Origin: Sanguibacter gelidistatuariae
GTDB lineage: Bacteria > Actinomycetota > Actinomycetes > Actinomycetales > Cellulomonadaceae
Direction of reading: 5' to 3'
Assembly: GCF_900096585.1 (NCBI RefSeq)
Contig: NZ_FMYH01000002.1
Span: forward strand, 204,082-268,081
Length of the DNA: 64,000 nucleotides
Shown in pieces: positions 8,983 to 18,646 of the stretch. The notes below the pieces were generated by a model, which was given only the letters and a program-made list of their open reading frames with translations, ran no database searches and was not told where the DNA came from. Position numbers and translations under genes: made by a program. Positions within the stretch are counted from its first letter, which is position 1. Every line of letters starts with the position of its first letter.

Positions 8983-11646
8983 GTGACGCCTGCCGCCGCC
9001 GCGGACGGTCACCGGCTCCCGGCCCGCAAGATCCACCCGCCCCCGCCGCCGTCCCTGCACGTCGTCCGGGGCGCGGCCGGCGCACGCCTGGCGGAGGGCG
9101 TCGAGGCGACCTCGGTCACCCTGCTCTCCGCCCCGACCGGGTACGGCAAGTCGACCCTGCTCGCCGCGTGGGCCACGTCGACCGCGCGGTCAGTGGCGTG
9201 GCTGACGATCGACGAGCTCGACAACGATGCGACGACCCTGTGGCTCGGCATCCGCGGCACCCTCGCGGCCGCCCTGGCGCGTGACGGGCGCGGGGACCCC
9301 GTCGACCTGGCCGACGCCGCACCTCCCCACCATCCCGACGACGCCGGTCCGGCGATCGACGACCTGGTCTCCCGCCTCGACGCGCTCACGCACCCCCTCG
9401 CGCTCGTCCTGGACAACGTGGACGAGATCCGCGACCCCGAGCCCCGAGCCATGCTTGACCGGCTGCTGCGCTACGCCCCGCCGAACCTGCGCCTGGTGCT
9501 CTCCGGGCGGTTCGACCCCCCGCTGGCGCTCCAGCGGGTGCGGGCCGCCGGCCAGCTCACCGAGCTGCGCCATCAAGACCTGCGGTTCTCCGCCCACGAC
9601 GCCCTCCGGCTGGCCGAGCTGTGCGAGGTGCCGCTGACAGCGGAGGACCAGCGGGACCTGCTCAGCGCGACGGACGGGTGGCCGGTCGCCGTGAAGATGG
9701 CCCTCGTCGCGATGGCGCGCTCGCCGGCTGCGCTCACCCTCAAGCCGCTGCTCAGCCCGACGAGCCCCATCGCCGACCTGCTCGTCACCGACATCTTGGC
9801 CGGCCTCGGCCCCGAGCTGGCTCAGTTCGTCCTGCGGGCCACCACGTGCCGCAGGGTCGACGCCACGCTGGCCGACGCCCTCAACGGCGGGGACGACGGG
9901 GCGCGGCCTCTCGCGGAATGCGTGGACCGCGGTCTGTTCCTGGACCGGCAGGCCACGGACGAGGGGGAACCTGCGTCCTACCGGTGGCACGACTTCTTCG
10001 CGGCGCAGTGTCAGGCCAAGCTGGCTGGTTCGCGCCCCCAGCACTGGCGCGCGCTGCACCGCAGCGCCGCGCACTACTGGCGCCAGCGGGACCTGGACGA
10101 GGCAGTCACGCACGCCCTGCGCGGGGGCCGCCCGGCGCTGGCCGCCACCTACCTGCACGAGCGGTGGATCGAGCTCGTGCTGCGCGGGGACCACACCCTG
10201 CTGCTGACGCTGTGCCACCGGATCCCCGCCCCCCTCGACGAGAGCCCCGAGATGCTCCTGCTCATGGCCGTGTGCCACTACCTCGACGGGGACCAGACCC
10301 AGGCCGACCTCCTGCTGCGCCGCGCGGCCTCACGCAGCCAGGCGCCCGAGCGCAGCCCCGACGCCGAGCACCGCTTCGCCCTGCTCGAGCAGCTGCTCGG
10401 CGTCGTCATGACCAGGAGCCACCCCGATCTCGCGACGATGGCGACGATCGGGGAAGATCTTCTGCGCACCCCGCACCCGTCCAAGGACGCGGTCGTCCTC
10501 GCCGGGGCCGAGCACATCGTGGGCCAGCTGCTGGCCCGGGCGGGCCGGCCGGCCGCGGCGACCGCGCTGCTCGAGGCCTCGACCGCGGTCGCCATGTCGC
10601 GGTCGATGACGGCGCTGCGGCTGGCCGGGGAGTCCGAGCTGTCCCTCCTGGTCCGCGAGCGCGAGGGCTGCGGGGCCGGTCGCCGCGCCGCGCGGGCCGT
10701 CCTCGACGAGGCGGGACGGCTCGGCTGGTCGGGCACCCCGATCCTGGCCCCCGCCTGCCTCACCCTGGCCCTGTGCGAGTACGACCGCGACGACCTCGGC
10801 GCCGCACAGGTCTGGGCCGCCCGCGCCCTGCGCACCGTCCAGCGCGGGGACCGCAGCCTGCCGGCCCTGGCCCGGGCGACCCTCCTGGAGATCGCCCTGG
10901 CCACGGGGGACCCTGCCGCCACGGAGGAGCTGTCGGGCGCCCTCGCCGCCGAGGCGCCGTCGGGCCTGCCCCCCTCCTGGCCCGTCCTCGTGGCGGTGCT
11001 CGACGCGCGGCGGCACCTGGCCCGAGGCGAGACGGAGGCCGCGGCCGCGATCGTCGCCGGACTGGGCGCCGGTCCCTACCTGGCCGAGCACCCCGGTTCC
11101 CTGGTGTGGGTCGCGGAGATCTTGCGCCGGACGGGCGATGCGGGCGGCGCCCGCGAGGTGCTGCGGTCCTTTCCGCCAGACTGCCGGGCGAGCCAGCTGG
11201 TCGTGCGCCGGCTCGTAGTCGACACGCTCCTGGCCACCGCCGACGGCGACCGGGACGGTGGCCACCAGCTCCTCGAAGACGCGCTCGCCAGCGCCGAGCC
11301 CGACGACGTCAGGCGTCCGTTCACCGATCGGTGCCAGGAGCTCCTGCCGCTGCTGGCAGAGCACCTGGCCTGGGGGACCGAGCACGCGGCCTTCACCATC
11401 GCGCTGCTCGACCACCTGCCCGCCGCCCCCGCCGCCCCCGCCATGCCCTCCTACTGGTCGCTCACCCCGCGTGAGCACGAGGTGCTGCTGTACCTGCGCA
11501 CGACCATGACCGCCGCGGACATCGCCTCGGCGGCCTTCGTCTCGATCAACACCGTCAAGACGCACCAGCGGGCGATCTACCGCAAGCTCGGGGTCGAGGG
11601 ACGCCGGGAGGCCGTCCGGGTCGCGACCGACCGCGGCCTGCTCTGA
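8983..11646 (+). CDS. MalT-type large ATP-binding LuxR regulator
   Basis: An 887-residue LAL/STAND regulator. Walker A is SAPTGYGKSTLL (about residues 49-60) and a Walker B-like LALVLDNVDEI lies near residue 145. An NB-ARC/winged-helix part and a long helical repeat region follow, ending in a LuxR helix-turn-helix (LTPREHEVLLYL...SINTVKTHQRAIYRKLGV, about residues 825-885). Such proteins switch on an ATP- and ligand-dependent basis. The C-terminus is an intact DNA-binding domain. Neighbours (FGE, GAP-family protein) do not reveal its inducer. The GTG start is poorly defined, but the next in-frame options would cut into the N-terminal ARK motif region. Confidence 0.9.
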   Translation: MTPAAAADGHRLPARKIHPPPPPSLHVVRGAAGARLAEGVEATSVTLLSAPTGYGKSTLLAAWATSTARSVAWLTIDELDNDATTLWLGIRGTLAAALARDGRGDPVDLADAAPPHHPDDAGPAIDDLVSRLDALTHPLALVLDNVDEIRDPEPRAMLDRLLRYAPPNLRLVLSGRFDPPLALQRVRAAGQLTELRHQDLRFSAHDALRLAELCEVPLTAEDQRDLLSATDGWPVAVKMALVAMARSPAALTLKPLLSPTSPIADLLVTDILAGLGPELAQFVLRATTCRRVDATLADALNGGDDGARPLAECVDRGLFLDRQATDEGEPASYRWHDFFAAQCQAKLAGSRPQHWRALHRSAAHYWRQRDLDEAVTHALRGGRPALAATYLHERWIELVLRGDHTLLLTLCHRIPAPLDESPEMLLLMAVCHYLDGDQTQADLLLRRAASRSQAPERSPDAEHRFALLEQLLGVVMTRSHPDLATMATIGEDLLRTPHPSKDAVVLAGAEHIVGQLLARAGRPAAATALLEASTAVAMSRSMTALRLAGESELSLLVREREGCGAGRRAARAVLDEAGRLGWSGTPILAPACLTLALCEYDRDDLGAAQVWAARALRTVQRGDRSLPALARATLLEIALATGDPAATEELSGALAAEAPSGLPPSWPVLVAVLDARRHLARGETEAAAAIVAGLGAGPYLAEHPGSLVWVAEILRRTGDAGGAREVLRSFPPDCRASQLVVRRLVVDTLLATADGDRDGGHQLLEDALASAEPDDVRRPFTDRCQELLPLLAEHLAWGTEHAAFTIALLDHLPAAPAAPAMPSYWSLTPREHEVLLYLRTTMTAADIASAAFVSINTVKTHQRAIYRKLGVEGRREAVRVATDRGLL

Positions 11647-11749
11647 CACGCCATCCCCGCAGGTCACCCGAAGCGGATGAGGCCTTCGCCCCGGTCCCCG
11701 CGCCACGATGGGTCCACGGTCGACTCCACGGTCGACGACGGGAGGGGAC

Positions 11750-12424
11750 ATGGGCGCAGCCATCGGCCAGTCGCTGCCGATAGCCGTCGGAGTGCTCATC
11801 ACCCCGACGGCGATCATCGCGGTCGTCCTCATGCTCGTCGGCCGGCACGGGGGGACCAACGGCCTCGCCTTCCTGCTCGGCTGGGTCGTGGGGATCGCGC
11901 TCGTCGGGACGCTCGTCGTCCTGCTCGTCGGCGGGGCTCACAACTCCGCCGACGCCGAGCCGCCGACCTGGACGAGCATCCTCAAGCTCGTCCTCGGTCT
12001 GGGCTTGCTGGCCCTGGCCGTCAAGGAGTGGCGCGCCCGGCCGGCCCCCGGCTCGACCCCACCGGCGCCGAAATGGATGGCAGCCATCGACTCCTTCACG
12101 GCCGTCAAAGCCTTCGCCCTGGCCTTCCTGCTCGGCGCGATCAACCCGAAGAACCTGCTGCTCGTCGTCTCCGGCGCCGCGACGATCGCGCAGGCGACTG
12201 CGTCCACGAGCGAGCAGCTCGGCGCGCTCGTGGTCTTCGTGGTGGTCGCGAGCATCGGTGTAGCCACCCCGCTCGTGGTGTACCTCGTCCTGGGATCGCG
12301 CGCGGCTTCCGTCCTCGAGGGGCTCAAGTCCTGGATGACCCAGAACAACGCCACGATCATGGCGGTCCTGCTCCTCGTCCTCGGTTCCAAGATGATCGGG
12401 GACGCCATCACCGCACTGTCCTGA
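11750..12424 (+). CDS. GAP-family (sulfolipid-addressing-type) membrane protein
   Basis: A 224-residue, six-helix membrane protein starting MGAAIGQSLPIAVGVLITPT behind GGGAGGGGAC. The internal pattern LAFLLGAINPKNLLLVVSGA repeats features of the N-terminal LLITPTAIIAVVLML half, as in LysE-like exporters and the GAP family related to mycobacterial Sap. Export of a lipid or small molecule is plausible; the substrate is unknown. It begins 103 bases after the LuxR-type gene on the same strand. Confidence 0.82.
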   Translation: MGAAIGQSLPIAVGVLITPTAIIAVVLMLVGRHGGTNGLAFLLGWVVGIALVGTLVVLLVGGAHNSADAEPPTWTSILKLVLGLGLLALAVKEWRARPAPGSTPPAPKWMAAIDSFTAVKAFALAFLLGAINPKNLLLVVSGAATIAQATASTSEQLGALVVFVVVASIGVATPLVVYLVLGSRAASVLEGLKSWMTQNNATIMAVLLLVLGSKMIGDAITALS

Positions 12425-12485
12425 CGTGCCGCATGTCACACGCCATCTGGGAAGCGCAACGGGGTCCCCCGCGGTTGTCACCTGC

Positions 12486-13127
12486 ATGACTACCGAAACC
12501 TTCACCCCAGTCGACGCCGCCTTCGACGACCTGCTCGAGATCGACGCCGCGACCGCTGACCTGCTCTTCCGCGAGGCGCGCACCGTCAACACTTTTGTCG
12601 ACGAGGCCGTTCCGGACGAGAAGATCCAGGCCGCCTACGACCTCGTGCGCTGGGGACCCACCGCGCTGAACACGCTGCCGCTGCGCCTCTTCATCGTGCG
12701 CGACGCCGCAGCCCGCGCGCGCCTGACCGAGCACCTGGGCGATGGCAACAAGGCTAAGACCCTGGCCGCCCCGCTGACCATCGTCGCGGCCGCGGACCCG
12801 AACTTCCACGAGCACCTCGCAGTCCTCGCACCCCACATGGAGGGCGCGCGCGAGCGCTTCGACGCCGCCGGCGAGGAGATGCGCGGCGGGATGGCCCGCA
12901 CGTCCGCGCTCATCCAGGTCGGGTACTTCATCGTCGGCCTGCGCGCGGCCGGTCTGCATGTCGGGCCGATGGGCGGCTTCGACGCCGCCGGGGTCGACGC
13001 CGAGTTCTTCGCCGAGAACGGCTGGAAGTCCCTGATCGTCCTCAACGTCGGCACGCCCGCCGGCGAGGGCGCCTCGCACCCCCGCCAGACGCGCCTGCGC
13101 TTCGACGAGGTCTCCCTCACCGTCTGA
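12486..13127 (+). CDS. RutE-like malonic semialdehyde reductase (nitroreductase family)
   Basis: A 213-residue flavoprotein of the nitroreductase fold, close to the RutE/HadB group: LFREARTVNTFVDEAVPDEK, YDLVRWGPTALNTLPLRLFI and GLHVGPMGGFDAAGVDAEFF. Expected to use FMN and NAD(P)H to reduce malonic semialdehyde to 3-hydroxypropionate or related substrates. No rut pathway genes are nearby, so it may act on other aldehydes. ATG 12486 follows the GAP-family gene by 61 bases. A strong bidirectional terminator follows. Confidence 0.88.
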   Translation: MTTETFTPVDAAFDDLLEIDAATADLLFREARTVNTFVDEAVPDEKIQAAYDLVRWGPTALNTLPLRLFIVRDAAARARLTEHLGDGNKAKTLAAPLTIVAAADPNFHEHLAVLAPHMEGARERFDAAGEEMRGGMARTSALIQVGYFIVGLRAAGLHVGPMGGFDAAGVDAEFFAENGWKSLIVLNVGTPAGEGASHPRQTRLRFDEVSLTV

Positions 13128-13155
13128 CGCACGCATCGCCTGACGCACGTACCGC

Positions 13156-13206
13156 ACACGACGACGCGCTGGCCCGCCCACCCGGGCGGACCAGCGCGTC
13201 GTCGTG
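13156..13206. terminator. Bidirectional terminator between nitroreductase and sugar permease genes
   Basis: Long hairpin: CACGACGACGCGCTGG-C-CCGCCC pairs with GGGCGG-A-CCAGCGCGTCGTCGTG around a 5-base loop, one mismatch in 23 bp. It separates convergent genes and abuts the permease stop. Confidence 0.85.
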
Positions 13207-13208
13207 CA

Positions 13209-14213
13209 TCACCCCTTGACGGCACCGCCCAGCCCGGCCCCGCGCAGGAAGACCCGCTGGAACACCAGGAAGAGCACGATCGGCAGGACGGTCGAGATCG
13301 CGAGGGCTGCCATGAGCACCCCCTTGTCGGTCGTGTTCTCGAGCGAGGGCAACCTGACCGAGAGTGGCTGGAGGTCGGGGTTCTGCAGCACCAGCAGGGG
13401 CCAGAGGAAGTCTTTCCAGGACGCGATGACCGCGAAGACGGACACAACCCCCAGGATCGGCTTGCTCATCGGGAGCACGATGTAGCGGAACAGCCGGAAC
13501 GGACCGGCTCCGTCCACCCGGGCGGCCTCGAAGACCTCACGCGGCAGGTTGTCGAAGAACCGGCTCACGAGCACCACGTTGAAGGCGCTGGCACCCGCGG
13601 GCAGCCACACTGCCCAGAACGTGTTGAGCATCGAGTGTCCGACGACGGGCGGGTTGAGCACGATCAGGTAGAGCGGTACGAGCAGCACGACCGCGGGCAC
13701 GAACAGGGTCGCCAGGACCGCCCCGTTGATGTACTTGGCCCACCGGGGTCGGAGCACGGACAGCACATACCCACCGGTCGTCGCCACGAGGATCTGCATG
13801 AACCAGGACCCGGCGGCAACGTAGACGGTGTTGAGGAAGTACTTGCTGATGTGGACGTCGTTCCACGCCTTGTCGAGGTTGTCCCACGCGATCCCGTTCG
13901 GGAAGATCTTCAGCGGAGTCCGCAGGATGTCCTGGGTGGGCGTGATCGCAAACTTGGCGAGCAGCAGGAGCGGTCCCAGGCACCACACGACCAAGATGAT
14001 CAGCATGACGACGTGCATCGTCCGCCAGGTCCGGCGGACCCCGTGGCGCCGCCAGTCGGCCGTCGAGATCGCCGAGCGGTCGTCCGGCTCGGGGGTTGCG
14101 CGGCGGCGACGCGCAGGTGGGCGTGACGGGGGGGCACCCCTCCGTCCGGGATCGGGGACCTGAGCCATGTTCGGAGTTCCAGAGGTATTGGTCGTGGTGT
14201 CGGTGTTGGTCAC
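13209..14213 (-). CDS. Carbohydrate ABC transporter permease (MalG type)
   Basis: A 334-residue inner-membrane permease. After a 70-residue polar N-terminus come six helices and the EAA loop EAARVDGAGPFRLFRYIVLP, which contacts the ATPase. The C-terminal FQRVFLRGAGLGGAVKG is the usual MalG-family ending. Last gene of the GH13-binding protein-permease-permease operon, starting one base after the stop of the partner permease. No ATP-binding subunit is encoded here; many actinobacteria use a shared MsiK-type ATPase for such importers. Confidence 0.92.
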   Translation of the reverse strand: MTNTDTTTNTSGTPNMAQVPDPGRRGAPPSRPPARRRRATPEPDDRSAISTADWRRHGVRRTWRTMHVVMLIILVVWCLGPLLLLAKFAITPTQDILRTPLKIFPNGIAWDNLDKAWNDVHISKYFLNTVYVAAGSWFMQILVATTGGYVLSVLRPRWAKYINGAVLATLFVPAVVLLVPLYLIVLNPPVVGHSMLNTFWAVWLPAGASAFNVVLVSRFFDNLPREVFEAARVDGAGPFRLFRYIVLPMSKPILGVVSVFAVIASWKDFLWPLLVLQNPDLQPLSVRLPSLENTTDKGVLMAALAISTVLPIVLFLVFQRVFLRGAGLGGAVKG

Positions 14214-14214
14214 G

Positions 14215-15186
14215 TCAGCTGCTCCAACGCTTGGTCATACGGAAGTACACGATGGACATCACGGCGAGGAAGATCGCCAGCAGGAGCGAGAGCGCCGTCG
14301 CCTCGCCGTACTGGGCGCCCAGACTGTTTCCGAAGGCGTACTTGTAGACGAGGAGCAGGATGGTCACGGTGGCGTTGTTCGGCCCGCCGCCGGTGAACAG
14401 GTACGGCTCCAGGAAGACCTGCGCCGTCCCGATGATCTGCAGGATGAAGGTGATGAACAGCACCCCCCGCAGGTGCGGGAGCGTCACGTGCCAGATCTTT
14501 GTCCAGACCGTGGCGCCGTCCACCTCGGCGGCGTCGTACAGCTCGGGAGGCACTCCGGTGAGGGCTGCGAGGTAGATGATGACCGTGCCGCCCGCGGCGG
14601 CCCAGGTCGCCTGGAGCACGAGCGACGGCATGACCAGGTGGGGATCCTGCAGCCAGGGCACCGGGTCGATGCCGACCCACCCGAGGATCGTGTTGAAGAC
14701 CCCGAACTTCGTGGGGTTGTAGAAGAACTTCCACAGCATGACCGCGACCACCGGGGGCACCACGACCGGCAGGTAGGCCAGTGCGGAGAACAGTCCCTTG
14801 CGCTTGCGGACCTCGCTCATGAGCACCGCGGCCAGCAGCGGGATCGGGTAGCCGAAGATCAGTGCGAGGAGCGCGAACCACGCGGTGTTGCGGATCGCGA
14901 TCGGCAGCAGCGGGTCGTTGAGCACGTTCTGGAAGTTGTCCCAGCCCACCCACGTCGCGGCGCCCACGAAGGTGGTCTCCTGGAAGCTCATGATCAGTGC
15001 CTTGACGATCGGCAACCAGGAGAAGACGCCGAAGATCACCAGGAGCGGCAAAGCGAACAGGAGCGAGCTGAGACCACCCCCGCGGACCCAGGTCAGCGGG
15101 TTGCGGGGCCGCGCCCGCTCCCGGACCTTGCCTCCGCGTGGTGGCGGGCTCACGGGGACGACGACGTCCTTGGACATGCGGAACAA
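14215..15186 (-). CDS. Sugar ABC transporter permease (MalF type)
   Basis: A 323-residue permease with six predicted helices and the EAA motif YDAAEVDGATVWTKIWHVTLP. Its N-terminal region RNPLTWVRGGGLSSLLFALP leads into helix 1. It pairs with the MalG-type permease that follows immediately. The 77-base gap after the binding-protein gene contains the repeat CCCGACCGGA..TCCGGTCGGG (about 15218-15240), a hairpin that could stabilise or attenuate the upstream message so the binding protein is made in excess. Confidence 0.92.
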   Translation of the reverse strand: MFRMSKDVVVPVSPPPRGGKVRERARPRNPLTWVRGGGLSSLLFALPLLVIFGVFSWLPIVKALIMSFQETTFVGAATWVGWDNFQNVLNDPLLPIAIRNTAWFALLALIFGYPIPLLAAVLMSEVRKRKGLFSALAYLPVVVPPVVAVMLWKFFYNPTKFGVFNTILGWVGIDPVPWLQDPHLVMPSLVLQATWAAAGGTVIIYLAALTGVPPELYDAAEVDGATVWTKIWHVTLPHLRGVLFITFILQIIGTAQVFLEPYLFTGGGPNNATVTILLLVYKYAFGNSLGAQYGEATALSLLLAIFLAVMSIVYFRMTKRWSS

Positions 15187-15263
15187 CCTTCTATCGGGAG
15201 GTACGGGAGGCGACCTGCCCGACCGGAGGTCCGGTCGGGCAGGTCGGTGTTCAACTCAGCGGG

Positions 15264-16673
15264 TCATTCTTCCTTGCCCTGGTCGATGAGCGCCTGGTCC
15301 TGCGTGTTCGCGGTGGCGAGCAGGGCATCGATGTCCGCGTTCTTGTCGGTCAGGACCGCCTGGACGATCGGGTAGAGCAGCCCGTAGGTCGGCTGCGTCG
15401 ACCGGCTGGGCTCACCCACGAGCGGCTGGTCGAACATGACGTCCGTGTACGGCTTCATGTGATCGAGGGGCACGTTGATCTGGTCCTTGACCCAGGAGAG
15501 CGAGAGCTCGTACTGGTCGCGGCTGAAGATCGGCAGCACGGGGGTTCCCACGGCCTGGTTCGCCGCGGCCCGGGTCGTAGCGTTGTCCACGGCCTGCGTC
15601 TGGTCGAGCAGCGGGCTGAGGTACCAGAAGTCGATCCACTTGACCGCTGCCTCCTTCTCCGCGTCGGTCGCATCGACCTTGACAGCAGCGAACGTTCCTC
15701 CGGTGAGCGCGCCGGCGTCGGCGCCCTCGACCGGGATCGGGGCGAGGCCGTAGGGGAAGTCGGCCGTCACGCCGTTGTTCTCGACGAGCGCGTTGTAGAT
15801 GTCCGAGCCGGACGTGAACATCGCGATCTGGCCTGCCGCGAAGGCGGCGTTGATGTCGCCCCACCCGAGGTCAGCGCCCGGGTAGATCGAGTTGTCTTCC
15901 CAGCGCAGGTCCTTGAGCCACTGCAGCTGTGCCTTGACGGCCGGGTCGGTGAGGGTCGCGGTGTACGTCTTGCCGTCCGTGGTCTGCACCCGCCCGCCAC
16001 GGGAGTAGGCGGCCGCGGTCAGCTGCCAGCCACCGGCGTTGTCGAGCGCCATCATGCCGTATCCCGGGACACCCGTCGCGTCGTAGATGGCCTTCGCGTC
16101 GGTGCGGATCTCGTCCCAGGTCGCCGGCGGCTTGTCCGGGTCCAGGCCTGCCTGGGTGAACAGGTCACGGTTGTAGTGCAGCGTGACGTCGTAGAAGGAC
16201 TTGGCCGGGATGGCATAGACCTTGCCGTCGTCGCCGGTGCCGGCAGCGAGCGCCTCCTTGTTGAAGTCGCCCGCGTAGGACAGCTCCTTGAACTGCGCGT
16301 CGATGTCGGCGAGCTGCCCGTTCTGGATGAGCGTCTTGCCGTCCGTGAGCGGGATCTCGAACACGGTCGGCAGGGTACCCCCGGCCAGCTGCGTGGTGAA
16401 GGTCGAGGCCAACCACTTGTATTCCTGCGGCTCGACCTTGATGTCCGGGTACTTCGTCTCGAAGGCCGCGACCCGTGCGTTGAGCTGGTCGACGGCATCC
16501 TGCTTGGCACCCGGCTCGAGACCGGCGACCGTGATGGTCACCTGGTCCGCGCCCGCGGTTCCGGAGGGCTTCGTGGTGGTCGAGTCGTCGCTCGAGCTGC
16601 TGCATGCGGTCAGCAGGCCCAATGACAGGACGCCGGCCAGTGCCACCGAGGTGGAACGGTTGAACCTCATCAT
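15264..16673 (-). CDS. Extracellular sugar-binding lipoprotein of an ABC importer
   Basis: A 469-residue family 1 solute-binding protein. The signal sequence MMRFNRSTSVALAGVLSLGL ends in the lipobox LLTAC, so the mature protein is membrane-anchored by a lipid on cysteine. The body shows the usual VAAFETKYPDIKVEP and YAIPAKSFYDVTLHYNRDLF segments. AAAGGAG precedes two consecutive ATG codons; the second is better spaced. The start overlaps the GH13 stop, implying coupled translation. Likely ligand is an alpha-glucoside, judged from the GH13 partner. Confidence 0.92.
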   Translation of the reverse strand: MMRFNRSTSVALAGVLSLGLLTACSSSSDDSTTTKPSGTAGADQVTITVAGLEPGAKQDAVDQLNARVAAFETKYPDIKVEPQEYKWLASTFTTQLAGGTLPTVFEIPLTDGKTLIQNGQLADIDAQFKELSYAGDFNKEALAAGTGDDGKVYAIPAKSFYDVTLHYNRDLFTQAGLDPDKPPATWDEIRTDAKAIYDATGVPGYGMMALDNAGGWQLTAAAYSRGGRVQTTDGKTYTATLTDPAVKAQLQWLKDLRWEDNSIYPGADLGWGDINAAFAAGQIAMFTSGSDIYNALVENNGVTADFPYGLAPIPVEGADAGALTGGTFAAVKVDATDAEKEAAVKWIDFWYLSPLLDQTQAVDNATTRAAANQAVGTPVLPIFSRDQYELSLSWVKDQINVPLDHMKPYTDVMFDQPLVGEPSRSTQPTYGLLYPIVQAVLTDKNADIDALLATANTQDQALIDQGKEE

Positions 16674-18409
16674 CACTCCTTTGTGAGGTGCGCCTGGCGG
16701 TCGCCAGGTCGCGATGTGGAAAGCGGTTGAGATGCTGCCGGGGAAGGTTCTGGGGCCAGACGCAGCCAGGCCGCGTCGTCGGACCCGAGCCGACCGGCCA
16801 CGAGCGGGGCGCTCGCGAGCAGGAGCTCGGCGTACCCGGGCAGGTCGACTGCCTCGGGACCGAGGTTGACGATGCAGGCCACGTCGCCGCGGCGGAAGGC
16901 AAGGATGTCGGGGGCACCCGGCGAGGTCGGCAGCCACTCGAGCGGTGCCTCGGCGAGTGCGGGCTCGGCCCGGCGGATGGCGAGCGCGGCCCGGTAGAGG
17001 TTGAGCATCGAGGACGGATCGACGTGCTGGGCCTCGACTGTGAGCCCGGCCCAGTCCGCGGGTTGTGGGAGCCACGGTTCGCCGGTGGCGCCGTCGGGGC
17101 TGAAACCAAAGGGCGGCAGCGTCCCCGACCACGGGAGCGGCACGCGGCACCCGTCACGCCCCGGGTCGACACCCTGGGACCGGAAGTGCATGGGGTCCTG
17201 GATGGCATCCCGCGGCAGGTCCTCGGCCTCAGGCAGGCCCAGCTCGTCGCCCTGGTAGATGTAGAGGGACCCGGGGAGCGCCGCGGTCAGCAGGGCAGCC
17301 GCTGCGGCCCGTCGTCGGCCCAGGTCGAGGTCGGTGGTGATGCCGAAGCGCTTGGCGAGGAAGGCGAAGGAGCTGTCCACCCGGCCGTACCGGGTGACCG
17401 GGCGGGTCACGTCGTGGTTGGACAGGACCCAGGTGGCCGGGGCGTTCGCGGATGCGTGCGCGTCGAGGGTCGTCTCGATGGAGGCCCGCATCGACCGCGC
17501 GTCCCAGGGCCGGGCCATGAAGTCGAAGTTGAAGGCCGTGTGCATCTCGTCGGGCCGCAGGTACTTCGCGAAGCGCTCGATGTCCGGCAGCCAGACCTCC
17601 CCGACGAGGACGCGCGGGTCCTCGTAGGAGTCGGCCACGGCACGCCACGAGCGGTAGACGTCGTGCAGCTCGTCCCGGTCGACGTGCGGGTGCTGGCCGG
17701 GGCGGGGATTCTCGGGGACCTCGGGCAGGGCCGGGTCTTTGATGAGCAGCGCGGCCGAGTCGATCCGGATGCCGGCGACCCCACGATCGAACCAGAACTT
17801 CAGGATGTCCTCGTGCTCGCGGCGCACGTCGGGGTGGTTCCAGTTGAGGTCGGGCTGCTCGGGGGTGAACAGGTGCAGGTACCACTCCCCCGGCGTGCCG
17901 TCCGGGTTCGTGGTGCGCGTCCAGGTGTTGCCCTGGAAGTCAGAGACCCAGCCGGTGGGGATCTGCTCGCCATGTTCACCCTTGCCCGGGTGGAACCAGA
18001 ACCGTTCCCGCTCGGGCGAGCCGGGCCCGGCCGCCAGGGCGGCCGTGAACCAGGGGTGCTCGATCGAGACATGGTTTGGCACGACGTCGACGATCGTGCG
18101 GATCCCGAGGGCCGCCGCCTCGGCGATGAGCAGCTCTGCCTCGGCCAGGGTGCCGAACTGGGGATCGATCGCGCGGTAGTCGGCGACGTCGTAGCCGCCG
18201 TCGGCGAGCGGGGAGACGTACCAGGGGGTGAACCAGATGGCGTCGACGCCGAGGTCGCGCAGGTACGGCAGGCGGCTGCGGACCCCGGCGAGGTCTCCGG
18301 TGCCGTCACCGTCGCCGTCGGCGAAACTGCGCACGTACACCTGGTAGATGACGCCGTGGCGCCACCAGTCGTGGGTCGTGAGTGCGCTGCGGTGAGTGGT
18401 GGGCTCCAC
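16673..18409 (-). CDS. GH13 alpha-glucosidase / oligo-alpha-glucoside hydrolase
   Basis: A 578-residue cytoplasmic alpha-amylase-family enzyme. Conserved regions: DVVPNH (near 109-113), GIRIDS with nucleophile Asp217, VGEVW with acid/base Glu271, and SNHDVTRP with the transition-state Asp. No signal peptide, consistent with cleaving imported oligosaccharides. I prefer the GTG at 18409 because GAGGAG lies upstream; an in-frame start at 18475 would add 22 residues. First gene of the operon; it overlaps the binding-protein start by one base. Substrate could be maltose, isomaltose or sucrose-type alpha-glucosides. Confidence 0.92.
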   Translation of the reverse strand: MEPTTHRSALTTHDWWRHGVIYQVYVRSFADGDGDGTGDLAGVRSRLPYLRDLGVDAIWFTPWYVSPLADGGYDVADYRAIDPQFGTLAEAELLIAEAAALGIRTIVDVVPNHVSIEHPWFTAALAAGPGSPERERFWFHPGKGEHGEQIPTGWVSDFQGNTWTRTTNPDGTPGEWYLHLFTPEQPDLNWNHPDVRREHEDILKFWFDRGVAGIRIDSAALLIKDPALPEVPENPRPGQHPHVDRDELHDVYRSWRAVADSYEDPRVLVGEVWLPDIERFAKYLRPDEMHTAFNFDFMARPWDARSMRASIETTLDAHASANAPATWVLSNHDVTRPVTRYGRVDSSFAFLAKRFGITTDLDLGRRRAAAAALLTAALPGSLYIYQGDELGLPEAEDLPRDAIQDPMHFRSQGVDPGRDGCRVPLPWSGTLPPFGFSPDGATGEPWLPQPADWAGLTVEAQHVDPSSMLNLYRAALAIRRAEPALAEAPLEWLPTSPGAPDILAFRRGDVACIVNLGPEAVDLPGYAELLLASAPLVAGRLGSDDAAWLRLAPEPSPAASQPLSTSRPGDRQAHLTKE

Positions 18410-18480
18410 GGTCGCGGGCTCCTCGTCGTTGGGGTGTGGGAGTCGCACCTTCGCGGTCCCTGCTTCTGAACCCAACGTAA

Positions 18481-18505
18481 TTCTTTAACGCGAAGTACGC
18501 AAGAA
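18481..18505. promoter_or_regulatory. Candidate operator upstream of the GH13 operon
   Basis: AT-rich interval with imperfect dyad TTCTT-taaCGCGaagtaCGCa-AGAA. LacI-family repressors bind such dyads, and the lacI-type gene lies just upstream. The symmetry is imperfect, so this is only a candidate. TTGACA at 18510 faces the other strand. Confidence 0.3.
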
Positions 18506-18571
18506 CTTGACATTACAGTTATTGAAATGAGACATAGGATGTTTCTCGCCCACGCTGGCCGGCCCAGGAAC

Positions 18572-18606
18572 ACCGGAGGCCGCCCCCAGCGGGGACGGCC
18601 TCCGGT
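18572..18606 (-). terminator. Terminator of the LacI-family gene
   Basis: ACCGGAGGCCG and CGGCCTCCGGT form an 11-bp perfect stem around a 13-base loop, 41 bases after the regulator stop. It separates the regulator from the GH13 operon. Confidence 0.75.
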
Positions 18607-18646
18607 CACGCTCGACGCGGCGGAATCCGCCGTCCCGTGGCCGCGG